This document shows, piece by piece, positions 1-11,898 of a DNA stretch of 64,000 nucleotides (position 1 is its first letter; each line of letters begins with the position of its first letter). The DNA comes from Pieris napi (lineage: Eukaryota > Arthropoda > Insecta > Lepidoptera > Pieridae): positions 1,565,001 to 1,629,000 of the forward strand of contig NC_062240.1 in assembly GCF_905475465.1 (NCBI RefSeq). Reading direction: 5' to 3'. The notes beneath the pieces were generated by a model. The model had not been told where the DNA came from. It did not search any database and saw nothing but the letters and a program-made list of their open reading frames with translations. Made by a program: the position numbers and the translations under genes.

Positions 1-1823
1 CGAATGAAAACAGAGCTAAACTTCAAGCGATGTTAGAAGATCTTAACAAAATGTACACAACCGCAAAAGTGGCCATAGATGAGAAGCTCGCTGCTTTAAA
101 TAAATTATTGCAAATTAGAAATGAATTTGAGGCTGATGTTGCGAAGATTCAAAGCTGGTTGAATGAAGCTGAAGTTGCCGCTACACCGGAACTGAGAACT
201 ACAAGCCTTCAAATACTAGAGGAGCAATTAGTTAAGTTTGAAAAACTCAGTAAAGAGGCTGATGACGTTGAAAAGAATATCAATAAGATAAAAGATAAAT
301 CCAAAGATATTATGGATTCTTTATCTGACTCCAATAAGTTACAACTTAAAGAACAAGTGAACATCCTCTCTGATAGATTTGCTAGAATTAACGCTATTAT
401 TCACGACAAAAAGAATATTCTATTAAAACACATCAAAGAATATAAGGACGCCGCTGCCAAGATTGCAGCTGCCCTTGAATTCCTTAACGAGATTCAAAAC
501 AAACTAAAAGTGTTGAACAAACCAATAGGAAGTAAAGTGGAAGATGTTCAACCAATCATTCAAGCATATGAAACTATTCTGGACGACTTAAAGAAAAACA
601 AAGCTATGCTAAATGAGTTGCAAGGAGGAAATTTGCATGATTTACAGGACATCCTCACTAAACAAGATGATTTGATGAGTACAATTGAAGACCAAATATC
701 GAAACTCAAACAACTGTTATTATTGCGTGAGCAGTTCTTTGCACTTGTAAAGGAAATTGAAGAATTTATTACTAAATACACGGAATTGACATCCGAAATA
801 GAAAGATCAAATGACTCTCTAGAAGACAAGATTAAACGATATGACGATATCATTCTTAAAATCCAAGGCTGTGAAGCGTTGTTAGCGACTGCAACTGATA
901 AAGGTCAACAAATCGCCGCTGAAGGCACTGTGATTGATAGAAACAATATAACTGAATTGTTGCAATCCCTGAAGCAACAGTTGTTGACATTAAGACGTAC
1001 AGTTGAATCTAAGAGACAAGAACACGAAAGAGCCGCGGCAGAACACAAAAAACTTGCTGCAGATCTCTCAGAAATATTACAATGGCTACACGATAATGAA
1101 GCAGTCGTTCTTTCAAGACCACTACTCAGTAGAGACGTGGCCAGTGTCGACAAGAAACTGGTCGAACACGCTGCATTGGCGAAGAACGTGCAATCTTATT
1201 TAGATAAATTTACTAACATCACAGATGCTATCAAAAATGACGATGGTGTACCCGGAAGCCTACTCGAGATGGTATCTGATGGCAACTCATTGAAAACGTC
1301 TCTCCCTGCCGAATTGGCGAACCGTGAAAAGCATCTTCAAGACAACAAGAAATACAGACAGCAATACATACAAATGGTTGAGAAATTAAACATTTGGGTA
1401 AACGAAGCGAATATCCGTCTCGGAATGGGTAAAAATGGGACCGACTTTGAGAACATCGAAGCTGATTTAGAAGAACACAAGTCGTTCTTTAGTACATCGG
1501 AGCCAGAAATGAAGGACTTGGTTGGCAAACGAATGCAGGACATAGTAGACAAAATATGGTCTTCCCTAACACCGTCTGAACAGGAAGAGCTATCGAAAGA
1601 ACACCAGAAGAATACACAGCTTCTAAAGAACACCTTGAATTCGGCGAAGTCACGTCAAGCGCAATTGGAACAAGACTTGGAGATATGGAAGGACTTCTGC
1701 CAGCTCGTAGAGAAGATTAAGGCAATTCTGGATAAGAATGAGATTCCTGATGAACCTGTGACTAGTGTGGACGCGTTGCGGCTGCACCTCGAGAAGCTGA
1801 ACCACGCCAAGTCTGACTTAGAG
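1..1823 (+). CDS. Msp300: Msp300 exon E1 (5'-truncated by the window), spectrin-repeat rod
   Basis: The frame is open from the first complete codon at base 3, so the exon begins before the window. The Met codon at 30 is internal, not a start. About 607 residues of helical rod are encoded, with spectrin-like helix-A tryptophans in IQSWLNEAE, LQWLHDNE, NIWVNEANI and EIWKDFCQL. I count roughly five to six repeat units. There are no membrane or signal segments. The exon ends at ...KSDLE with a strong donor (GAG|GTAAGT at 1824), phase 0; reading on gives only a short tail and a stop. It joins E2 in phase across a 16.5 kb intron. Confidence 0.92.
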
Positions 1824-2189
1824 GTAAGTCCTATGCACTTATTAGATTGTATATACTTAATATTAAGCAACGATTATATTTTGTAAACATTTTTTTGTTT
1901 ACATAACTTGGAACTACGAAGGAAGTACCGCGTGAGAGACTGCCATATGATAGATAATTATTTGATATTATGTCAATGTTGCCATATTAATGACATATAT
2001 TGCCGCGATGTTGGTATTTGCAAAACTTGCATTTATTGTGTTAACGCTTTGATGAAATCCGTGAAACAGCGTTATTCGACGATTAACGACTTTAATTACA
2101 TATATGTATTATGAATTTAATTATATGTATTTTGGACACGTTTTACGTAATACCAAAAAATACGAGCTCGTTTAACTAATCATACAAGA

Positions 2190-2345
2190 CAAAGTAGCTG
2201 GTAAAAGGAGACATGGCCGCAGACGCACGTCTTGGTTGAAAAACCTTAGACAATAGTCAGGTCAAAGCACCAAGTCATTGCTTGAAGCGCGGCATCCAAA
2301 ATTAAAATAGCCATGATGATCGCCAACCTTTACAAGGAGATGGAT
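2190..2345 (+). mobile_element. Non-LTR retrotransposon ORF2 C-terminal fragment
   Basis: The + strand reads GKRRHGRRRTSWLKNLR and then a decayed continuation with stops. The Arg-rich stretch followed by SWLKNLR is typical of the extreme C-terminus of insect LINE reverse-transcriptase ORFs. It is 5'-truncated and broken. The clade cannot be assigned from so short a piece. Confidence 0.55.
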
Positions 2346-3708
2346 AAGAAAAATTTAATTTATTTCTGATCGATAGAACTCACAACGTTTCGATTATGTA
2401 GTTCTTCGTATTGTATTGAATTATTTATATTACACCGTATTGAAATTGATCTATCGCTCATGACGCTTCGACATTATAGGAGCCTATAATAACATTTCAA
2501 GAATATGCAAATTAGAATTAGGTCACATAACATAATCGCGATTCGTAGTTCGCGTTCTGTTTGTCATAGTTTTACATTTTAAACTATTTCTATAGAAAAC
2601 CATCGATTCCATCCGCGGCTTCGAACCAGTGGATTTCGTGTATTCTGTGTAGATTTTTTGCGACCTCTTAAACAATAATTTAGTTATTATAATATATCCA
2701 TAATGAAATCACATTATTTATTGGTACAAAAATCAAAGGTAGTTATCGTGATTCTCACGTTTATATATACATAAGGGTTTAGAGGGACTTACAATTTAAT
2801 TGTTTCTCTACTTTAAATTATTAAAAGTATTATTAAAGTTAAATTTTTTTATGTGAAAAACATGCAAAATGTCTCGCAAGTTATTAAAAGTAGGAATACC
2901 TTTTCTTAGCATCATTAAGCATTTGTGTCATTAAAATTTGATGTCAGGGAAAACGTGTTATATTATATGACATAAAAAGTCCCGGCTTCGATATCTGTCC
3001 TTATCTTTATAATATTTCGCAAGTAATTGTTCCCCTGGCTAGCATTCTAATGATGTAATGGATCCAGTATTTGACTTTATTCATTACTAACATCTACAAA
3101 TGAATCTCTTCTCTTTATGAATTTCTTTTCGTTAAAAATTGTTCTAACAACAACAGATAATATTTTCACGCAGTCCACAATATCCTTAATATAATTAGGG
3201 AATTTTCGACAAGAAGAAACATTTTATTATCTAAATATATACTTTATTACCGATGAAATTCAAATAAGATTTCGCTACGCAAACGGTATTTTGAGTTGAA
3301 TGCACTTACCGTTTATGGTTCAAGTTTATGCATTACCGGCGGCCACCCATTTCCCATTTATTTAGTTTCTAAAATTACTATTCTTGCGGAATGCGGAAGA
3401 GTTTCATTGTTTTAGTAATAAAAATAACTGAAACTTATTGCTATGATAGGACCAAGCATTTTCCTTATGTGGGTTACAAAGTCTAAATTTTAATATTAAT
3501 AAGTAACTTTAAATATTATTATTTTATATTTATAAATAGTTTACTAGTGAACTATAAGTCAAAGTTTAAATTTTAAATTTATAAATAAGTAAATTTTTAA
3601 ATTTTATGTATCAGACCGTTTAAACACATTTGGGGGTATTTATATAACGTGAACACTTAGTTTTTATGTAGAATCTAACATGTAGAACAGTACAAATTTC
3701 TCAGAATT

Positions 3709-3822
3709 CAAACCTCTGGTCTGGACCCAGATGTATCTGTTTCGTGATTTATTCTGTCTGGTGATCAGTCTTCTGTGCCTGACACACGTCGTGAACTTTT
3801 TGAGTCTAATGCCGGCTTACTC
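3709..3822 (-). mobile_element. Old tRNA-derived SINE fragment
   Basis: The segment holding the CTGTGCCTGACACACG block, then CTTTTTGAGTCTAATGCCGGC and CTCACGATGTT, matches the body of the intact SINE at 57931-58200, read as the reverse strand. The tRNA-like head is missing. It lies about 90 bases before the hAT-type element. Confidence 0.65.
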
Positions 3823-4421
3823 ACGATGTTGTACGAACCAGTGCCTTTAGACTGGGTCACTGCTTTTTTCAACTACAAAGTTAACGTACAAGACATGTAG
3901 ATATAGTCAAAACTAGTGTTGCCCAAAATCGGTCTTGGTCTTGCAGTCTTGTTCTTGCGTTTTTGCAAGACCAAGACCAATACCAAGACCGCTTTATTAT
4001 AGCAAGACCAATACCAAGACTGAACCCTGCAAGACTTGAGCAAGACAATACTTAAGCCTGCAAGACTCTTGCGTCTTGCAGTTAAGACAAACTGAGATTT
4101 GGGCGTTATTAAGTAGGTATTTGGTTTCAATCCCGATTTTGAGAAACGTTCCCCAGTATCAAAACCGTAGGTATTACAAATCATAACACTAAACTAAGGG
4201 CTGCAGTTGTATTTGTAATTGGCAACGTGCCGCTCGTCTGAAAGCACCCTGAAACGTATTGTATTGATTAGGTAGGTAAGTACTTATTATATTTCAACAA
4301 TTTATTAAGTAGGTAGCGTGTTAATACTCACAAATCTGTTCCCTAATAACTTTCTAGCAAAGTTCATACCTTGTAGGTATCTACCTATAATAATATGTTA
4401 TGCTTGTTTATGTCTAATGTG

Positions 4422-6071
4422 CTGGGGGCCTACCATGAACTCTTATTGCGAGCCTATTGACAACCTACAACTGAGATGCATCGCTAATTCGTACCATGAC
4501 ATCGAAAAAACGAGACAGTTTAGGTTCCCACGTGACCTTAGCGATTATCAGATTTCGTTCGTTCAATTTGTATGAAAATCCGTACCATGACCGCTCGGCT
4601 GAACCGAAATTTGACAGTTGCGCCTTCCAACTATGACAGGATAAGCGATTCTAAAAAAGTTACTTTTTGTTCAACTTTTTTGTATCGAAATGTCCAAATA
4701 ATAGTTTAGAACCTATAAAATTCAATATTTGTATTAAAACTTGTTAATAAAGTTAAAAGAATAAGATTTATCTACTATGGCTAACATATGAAAAAAAATA
4801 TAATTTTTATATTTTGGGGTATTTTGAGTTTAGAGAGTGTGATAATAAATAAATTATTAAAATATCGACGGAGATGAGAAACAAGACGGCAATGCCCTTC
4901 TACCGACTTCGAAGATATTGATTTTATAATTTATTATAGATTAACTACTTTGACTCATTGAAGATTTCAGTGTACCTACAAATAATTGCACATGGTTCAA
5001 TAATATTTTAATTAATTATTTAGGCATGTCTAACAAAAACATAATTCCCCAATATATCATATTTACAATAAATAATAATGCCATATCACTAGTAGATATT
5101 TATTATAGTTAAATTTTTCCTCATTATGTTCATGAATTGTATTATTCTCCTCTGCTTTTTCTTTAAAAAAACAGAGGTGTTTCTCAAATTTATAATGTGT
5201 AAATAATAAGCCATTTGAAAGTATTACAATAACAGTATTTATTTAGTTAGGATGACTCCATCAAGAAAAATCTTGTCTTGTCTTGTCTTGAATCAGGCAA
5301 TGTTCAATTGGATATAAACATATATTCTTATTTATATATTTTCTTCTCTCAATTCAGCGAGTTTGTCAGGTTTAAGCTGTAAAGACAATAGAATTATTTA
5401 TATTATATGAATTAGTTAACGTATAAATTGAATTTGTAAAATATTAAGGAATCAATTTTTATCATTATTTACTTGATGATTTTCGAGTAATAGGTTGATT
5501 GTAATATCTTATGCAAAGAGTTTAATATCAGCAATTCACTTCGATATAGATATTTATTTTTAATAAACCAATTTTTGAACAATACTTACCCCATCATATT
5601 ACTTTATAAGTTAAACAATTTGTAAAACTATATTTATGAAACCGAAATTTTGTAAACAACAAATATATTGAAAGCTCCTATCAAAATTTGAAGGAAACGT
5701 TTAAAAATAATAAGTGTCAACTGCACAGCACCAGAAAACTTTAAATTTAAAATATATCAAAAGAATAGTTTTATATTAAATAAATATATATTAAGACATA
5801 ATAGCTTATTATAATTGATGAATTATTTAAAATAATTTTATATTTTATTTATTTTTATAGAAACATCTGTCGAATTAAGTTTGACAGTTAAATTTCTAAA
5901 CTTACATAGAAACCACAAACAAAATTATCGTTCTTTCATTCGGTCTTGCGATGCTAATACGATTCAGCTTATAGGCGGTCATGGTACGAAAAAATGCGAT
6001 TGACTTTACGTACCTAAACTCAACTGCATCTCAACTGGATTGTTTTAAGAAAGTTCATGGTAGGCCCCCAG
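4422..6071. mobile_element. 1.65 kb element with long inverted termini, nested in the hAT-type element
   Basis: The sequence starting CTGGGGGCCTACCATGAACT at 4422 recurs in reverse complement ending at 6071. Similarity continues inward for about 150-190 bases with divergence, including paired GTACCATGAC blocks and TTTGACAGTT blocks. No coding potential survives inside and the interior is very AT-rich. The flanks do not show a clear target duplication, so the superfamily is unassigned. Confidence 0.7.
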
Positions 6072-6945
6072 ATCTAACGTTAGTACTCGTAGGTTGGTAT
6101 GTGCTTAAAATTATAGTTAACAAAATTATATAAACATCATGTAGGTGTGAAACTTATGTTTCAAAGTTTATATTATTCTTCTATTTAGCAAAATTTAAAA
6201 CTAACAGCGAGTCGAGTAGGTCTAGTAACAGTTTCTACGGCAGCTAATACTATGGTACAGACGCCAGCACATCAAGCTACTACAATCTATCAAATTTCTT
6301 CAACAGATTTTCAAGTTTATCGCTAAAGAATTAAGGTTCAAAGTTGATTGGGGAAATGTGACGTTCTGCGAATAAACTGTTGGTCGGTCGGTGTATTAAA
6401 TACCTACTTATTTGATAATTTACCGACAAAGACGCCGCGGTTTGCAACAAGTGTAACACAGCATTTGACACTGAGCGCCGCATTCGCCGACAAAGAGTAC
6501 GGACAGAGGCACACAAATTTTTACCTATTTTGGTAGGGTTGGTATAGGAGTATAAAATTAAATGACCTTGAAGATGTCCCAGCAGTAGGTAGGTATAAAT
6601 TGAATGCTCTGAGTTTTTTTTATTTAAATACATTCTCACACTGGCTTGAATTCGAACACTACAGCGTTAAAAGCTGTCGGGCGAGATGATAATTAATAAC
6701 TAAGTAGGTATTGCATCTATTGAATTGCGAATATTTTGATTTCGAAATAATCATTGTTAATATCGGTAAATGATAGATAGTGAGTGATACCTAGGTACTA
6801 AAATGTGAGCAGCAAGATTGAAAAGTGTATATGCCATGTCAGTGCTTTCAATTTTTAGACACGATTTAGAGTTTACCATTCAATTACACACAACATATTA
6901 TTGAAAAACAAAAATTATGAAAAAGATATTTAGACTGAGTACTTA

Positions 6946-7674
6946 GGGTCGATTCGACCAAACAAGAGTAAATCTTAATCTTAGAATAAATCGTCAGTTA
7001 ATCGAGAGTAAATAAATTTTACGTTTTACTAACTACAAATTCTAAGAATAGTGGGCTTATTCGGGAATTGCAACTATACCGCCGTTTTGCACGGAATAAC
7101 AGCTATTCCTAGAATAATTTAATGGCGTCAGTCAGTCCAATCAGCTGATTTCTGTCATTTCACAAATATGTATTCAGTGTTTTAATTTCAAGTCAACGCA
7201 ACGCACTAAATTAATAGTCTGGCATTGTATAATGAAACGTTTAAACAATTTATTACTTATTTATTTATTTTTAGATTTTTATTATTATTATTTTATTATT
7301 ATAATATTAGAATGAAATTCAACTAGGCTCAACAGAAGTTCGTTTTTAGACGAAAGCCTCAAACAAACAAGAAATAAAAACTTTTTGTTGTCGTTTGACA
7401 CCTGTTAAAAGCTACTTTTTCACACTATAATACGGCAAAATCGAGTTGACATGATGTATGCTCTTACACTGTCCCGTTGTAGAACAACATTTGTTTGCCG
7501 AGTTTTATTTTCGTTCACCATTTTCTTGCTATTCGCGTATTGTTATTCCTAGCGCAATTATACTATCGATTACGTGGACAAACGACTATGGATTTACTCG
7601 AGATTAAAATCATGGAATAGATTATTCTTGGTATAGTTACTCGTGTATAAATTGAAGTTTGGTCGAATCGACCC
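6946..7674. mobile_element. PIF/Harbinger-like MITE
   Basis: The 18-bp inverted termini are GGGTCGATTCGACCAAAC at 6946-6963 and the reverse complement ending at 7674. The 3-bp direct repeat TTA lies on both sides (6943-6945 and 7675-7677). TTA/TAA duplications with GGG-starting termini are typical of PIF/Harbinger elements. The interior has no transposase frame. It is nested within the 5.2 kb hAT-type element. Confidence 0.82.
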
Positions 7675-8022
7675 TTAGGAAATTAGTAGAAAAAATATTC
7701 TATCGTGGATACCTAGTTATTAAAAAGTGGATAAACGTTGTGTTTACTTAATTTTATTTTTCTGTGCTAATGCCAACATTGACAACCCCACCAAAATAGG
7801 TAAAAATTTAGTCCGCTTCTAGACTTTGTGTTGCCGCCGTCGCTTTCATGTCAAAGGTCGCCGCCACTGCCCATGTTCTAAAGAATAAAATAAGTTTCCG
7901 GGTGCTCAGAACGGACGCAAATAGATTATGTTGTCCTCGCAAGGAAGAATGTAGTTGTAAGGATAGGTAGATTTTATAAAAATTGTTGTAAGTAATAAAA
8001 ATATACCTAGTTTATATTATTA

Positions 8023-8447
8023 CTAGCTGGCCTGGCGAACATCGTACCGCCTAACAGTCGATTCTTTATTTGTTTAAAATACTTATTCTGCTATTCGGGA
8101 CACCGGTCTAGCTAGTAAGATAAAAAAAGAAAATTGATAAGACAACAAATACATTATGTCAAAAAATAAAAATTTACCTTCCCGGAACCCCTCCACTAAC
8201 ACTTGAACTTTATGCTATGGTTTTAAAGTTCAAATTCACTTTTAAGTATTATTACGAATATTTTGTATGGGAATATAGAAAAGTGTTGTTTTTAGACTGA
8301 TTCACTCAATTTTATTTTAATTTTTCTCCGTAAGAACCATCTTCGTACTTCAAGGTATATTATTAAAAAAAATCAGACAAATCGGTCAAACCGTTTTCAT
8401 GTTATGTCGTGACAACGGAAAACGGGTTTCATTTTTATATATATAGA
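8023..8447 (-). mobile_element. Helitron-like element
   Basis: Read on the - strand it begins A|TCTATATATATAAAAATG and ends ...GCCAGCTAG|T, matching the Helitron rule of a 5' TC, a 3' CTAG and insertion between A and T, with no target duplication. It is short and has no Rep/helicase coding, so it is non-autonomous. It is nested in the 5.2 kb hAT-type element. Confidence 0.6.
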
Positions 8448-8666
8448 TTACCTATTATACCTTTTTAAAGGACATTGCACTGCAAAATTGGAAGTGGGTG
8501 ATTTTAACAAACTTGAAACGTGGAAAAGCTCCAAATATGAGCGACGTCATATTGCTTTACGCATTTTGTTTTAAAATCATCGAGAATTGCAGTGTCGGTT
8601 TATCAACTTCTATCGTACCTACTCTAGTAGCGACTATTGTCTTCAGCGATGATTTACTAAATAAAT

Positions 8667-8702
8667 AAAAATAATCGTCGTGTAGGTACGACGATTATTT
8701 TT
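8667..8702. repeat. Perfect 15-bp hairpin
   Basis: AAAAATAATCGTCGT at 8667-8681 is followed by a 6-base loop and then its exact reverse complement at 8688-8702. It lies inside the hAT-type element, between the Helitron-like insert and the right terminal region. Confidence 0.9.
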
Positions 8703-9141
8703 CTAAGGAATACAATTTTGTTGTAGTAGGTACCTACATCGTTTCTTACTTACACATACTTTAACGACAGTACCTACGTAGCAAAGCGCGCCAGTCACGA
8801 GTACGACAAATTGCCTAAAAAATTTACCTACGCACACTGTAATGAAATCTGCTAATCTCAACACAATGCCTGTAGCCTGCCTGCTATTATTGGTTGATGA
8901 ACATTGTACATTGGTGAATGCTCCAGAATAGCCCGCAAGCCCCCACAAATAGCACTAGGCAAATAGGTATTTGCAAGTCTTGCGAGACTTGCAAGACTCT
9001 TGCTGCAAGATCAAGACCAAGACCAAGACTGAGAGCGCAATACCAATACCAAGACCGAGACCAGGTGTATTGACGCAAGACAATACCAAGACTGGCCTAA
9101 GTCTCGTCTTGGTCTTGCATTTGGGCAACACTAGTCAAAAC

Positions 9142-9316
9142 CGTTTACGACGACATCGTTTAGAACAACATGCCGGTTATATTGACCAAAATCAAAGGTC
9201 CCGGCTGAATTCTATTGTATTAGGTACTTAATAACAACGTCATAGACTTATGACTATCGGTTACGACCGAATATGAGTAGCCCTTCGATGTCGTTATAAC
9301 AGATTTTCGTCGCTGT
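9142..9316 (-). mobile_element. Larger part of a mariner-type MITE split by the hAT-type element
   Basis: This stretch (CGTTTACGACGACATCG ... CGATGTCGTTATAACAG) is the reverse complement of most of the MITE at 18502-18682. Its missing first ten or so bases lie at 3904-3913, on the far side of the hAT-type insertion. The right end is diverged. Confidence 0.75.
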
Positions 9317-9362
9317 AAATGATAACCTTGTATGGCAAAAAACCATTAATTTGTTATTCTTA

Positions 9363-9600
9363 GGGTCTGTTTCACAATGTATGGATAAAGTACCAAATAG
9401 CTATGCAACACAAATTATTTGGAAGGTAAATTGAGCTATTTGACACTTAATCGGACTCATAACTTATGATGGACTTTATGTGACGAGTAGCGCTATCTGA
9501 CAGTCGTGAAACGCAACAATACTGTTTATCCTACCAATAAGTAATAAATAGCTAATTTGGAACTTATTTAGAACTTATCCGTACATTGTGAAACAGACCC
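9363..9600. mobile_element. PIF/Harbinger-like MITE, 238 bp
   Basis: The termini are GGGTCTGTTTCACAATGTA at 9363 and its reverse complement ending at 9600, with similarity continuing to about 27 bp with one mismatch. TTA flanks both sides (9360-9362 and 9601-9603). No coding. It shares the TTA target and GGGTC start with the MITE at 6946 but is otherwise a different family. Confidence 0.85.
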
Positions 9601-10107
9601 TTAGACTATTATGTCATTTAACTGGTATACTCTAATGAAGTAATGATTTATTTATGTTATTAATAAATGTGTCCTTACCATCCAAAACTATGGACAAAAA
9701 TAATATTTAAACGAACATTCACGAAATGAAACATTTTTCGTTTCCTGTAATGTTTGGTTCTCTGGACATACGAGGTTATCATTCTAAAGCGAAGTGTTGA
9801 CTGTATTTAGATCATCAAGGTTTATGAACTTATTAATTCATTTAATAACATATAATTAATTTAACGTAATAGTTTAATGTTTAATAAGCCCATATTTCAT
9901 AACCCGTTTCATTTACATCTTGTTAAAAATATCACATCTTGTCCAGACATCGGACTGTAATACAATTATCAAAAGCCGGCCTGAATTATATTGAATTCAC
10001 ATCACGACCCTTGGTCGCTCTTAAGGCGAGGTGCAGCGTCTATATTTCGTTAAATATATTGCTATTTAATAAAACCCACGCCTGCGTAAAGAACTTTTAT
10101 ATTAATA

Positions 10108-10463
10108 CTAGCTGACCCGGCAAACGTTGTTTTGCCATGCATATTATTTGTAGGATTTTTTTTTAGTTCAATAAAAATAACTATCAATTAAAAAAATTCG
10201 ATCAACGTAGAGGGGTGAAAATTAAGGGTTGTATGTATTTTTGTATGATGTATCATACAAAAATATAAGCGAAACATTTTGTCGAAAAAATAAAAAAAAA
10301 TTTTTTTAGGGTGGACTACTCTATCACTTTGGAGTTTTGAAAGATAGATAGTAGCCGATTCTCAGACTTACTGAGTATGTATAAAAAATTTCATAGAATT
10401 TGCCGAGCCGTTTCGGAGGTGAATAGTAACGAACATTGTGACACGATAATTTTATATATTAGA
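10108..10463 (-). mobile_element. Dispersed repeat, probably Helitron-like
   Basis: It begins A|CTAGCTGACCCGGCAAACG on the + strand, the reverse complement of a CTAG|T end, and finishes in TTATATATTAGA. Internal blocks (GAGGGGTGAAAATTAAGGG, ATGATGTATCATACAAAAAT) recur in reverse complement at 36206-36476. The TC end is not flanked by A, so the Helitron assignment is weaker than for its neighbours. Confidence 0.5.
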
Positions 10464-10636
10464 AATTAAATTTAGTAGATTTAATTTGCACCGAATAACC
10501 TTATAAAAACTACATAAAATAAATGAGGCAATTTTTTCAACTAACGGTTCGTTGCGGATGACTCAGTCCTGATCAGAGTCTCTCGTGAAGAGTTACTCTA
10601 TTGTAGCATTAATTTTCTTGTGGCACGGTTTTTAAA

Positions 10637-10915
10637 AATCAAAAATTCAAAATTCAAAAATCATGTAATCATATGGGTAACACATTGTACACTTATGACT
10701 TGTCAGTAAAGAAATACATAATATTAATGCTTGTAATTTTACATTTAGTGCCAGTTCTCAAATCAAGGTCGTAGGACGGAAGAGAAGAACTGGCAATAAA
10801 CTCTCCGCTACTCGCCATTTTTTTTACACAAAGTTTTGTAAGGAGCTGCTACCATTAAACCATGTTCCACATGACATCTTAAGTAATTAATAATAATAAC
10901 ATAAATTAAAAACAA
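10637..10915 (+). repeat. Dispersed repeat family A
   Basis: The block with CCAGTTCTCAAATCAAGG, then AGAAGAACTGGCAATAAACT and TGTTCCACATGACATCTTAA recurs at 53930-54600 (same strand) and 14634-14720 (opposite strand). It has no terminal inverted repeats. It is probably the tail of a retroelement, which I cannot name. Confidence 0.65.
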
Positions 10916-11525
10916 AGAGTTGTCCTTTACCTATCGATTTACAATTCTTCGATAGGCTGCAATTAGATATATTTGGGACTTCTGTGTGTTGGAATCTTAA
11001 ATCCTAATTCCCAAATGGCTCAGCTCAATAAAAAAAAATGTTTCAATGAAATTTAATGATAGTCAGTAATGTACTAGTTTCATTTACATGTTCCAATTAC
11101 AGCTATTGTGTGTATGTTAATACGATACCACAATTGCTTCAATTCATGGTTCATCGATACGAGTGAGCATTGTACCACGTATTTATAATTTTTTTGCAAA
11201 AATCTACAAAAAACCAATATGTTTCGATTGTGAGAAAATAAGTTCAGTATTAAATTAAAATGAATCAACACAATTGTTTTTAACTTTTTGTTGATATATA
11301 CAAAATGGTTTCGCTTAGAGTCAAATAAATAAGTATAGACCATACTTATTTATTTTTCGAAGTGTGGCACTACGTTTCGATAATAATATAGTTCAACATT
11401 TAAAATAAATTTCGCATATTGCAATGATTTAAATTAATAAAAAACGGGTGATTTTCCTTTTTGATTTCCCTGAAATAATTTAATTAGGCTCATACAATTA
11501 CATTATGATTAATCTAGCATTTATA

Positions 11526-11898
11526 TCTATATATATATAAAAAGAAAATGGTGTTCGTTTGAGGCTCTTTCACGCTTAAACCACTGATCGTATCGACATG
11601 AAACTACCACCATTCGATGCGAAATTTTTCCTAGATGGTTTATGGCTATTTATTCCAACGTTCCTTCATTTTTTTATTTCTGTTTTACTTTTATGAAAAT
11701 TTTTCCCGCTAATAAAAACAAAAGAGGCTTCCTAGAACCGCAAAACGTCAACATCTGTTAAAAACTCGATTTTCGAAATATTTCAATTTTCTTAGCGGGA
11801 AGTTAAAAAGAAGAATAATAAAAATATGAAAAAAAATAAAATAATGAAACATAAAATTTATTTTAATTCGTCCAGCAAAGCGGGCGCGAAACGGCTAG
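11526..11898 (+). mobile_element. Helitron-like element, 373 bp
   Basis: It starts A|TCTATATATATATAAAAAG and ends GGCGCGAAACGGCTAG|T, which fits the TC...CTAG termini and A/T insertion point of Helitrons. There is no coding. Nothing else is supported in 10920-11525, including the AT-rich segment around 11080-11340. Confidence 0.65.

Larger units (their letters stand above)
3914..9133. mobile_element. 5.2 kb non-autonomous hAT-type DNA transposon
   Basis: The ends are perfect 14-bp inverted repeats, TAGTGTTGCCCAAA at 3914-3927 and its reverse complement at 9120-9133. Identical 8-bp direct repeats GTCAAAAC flank it at 3906-3913 and 9134-9141. An 8-bp duplication and this TIR style are hallmarks of the hAT superfamily. 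Both subterminal regions (about 3930-4080 and 8975-9118) are dense in the hexamer CAAGAC or its complement, in mirrored orientation, as expected of transposase-binding subterminal repeats. No transposase frame is visible inside, so it is non-autonomous. It carries nested elements at 4422-6071, 6946-7674 and 8023-8447. It sits inside an older TA-flanked MITE whose uninterrupted relative at 18502-18682 shows the empty site. Confidence 0.88.

Noticed and set aside
8971..9231. An 86-codon open frame rich in KTKTKTE and RPRPG
   Set aside because: It is a reading of the CAAGAC-rich right end of the hAT-type element and crosses its terminal repeat and target duplication; no family resemblance.
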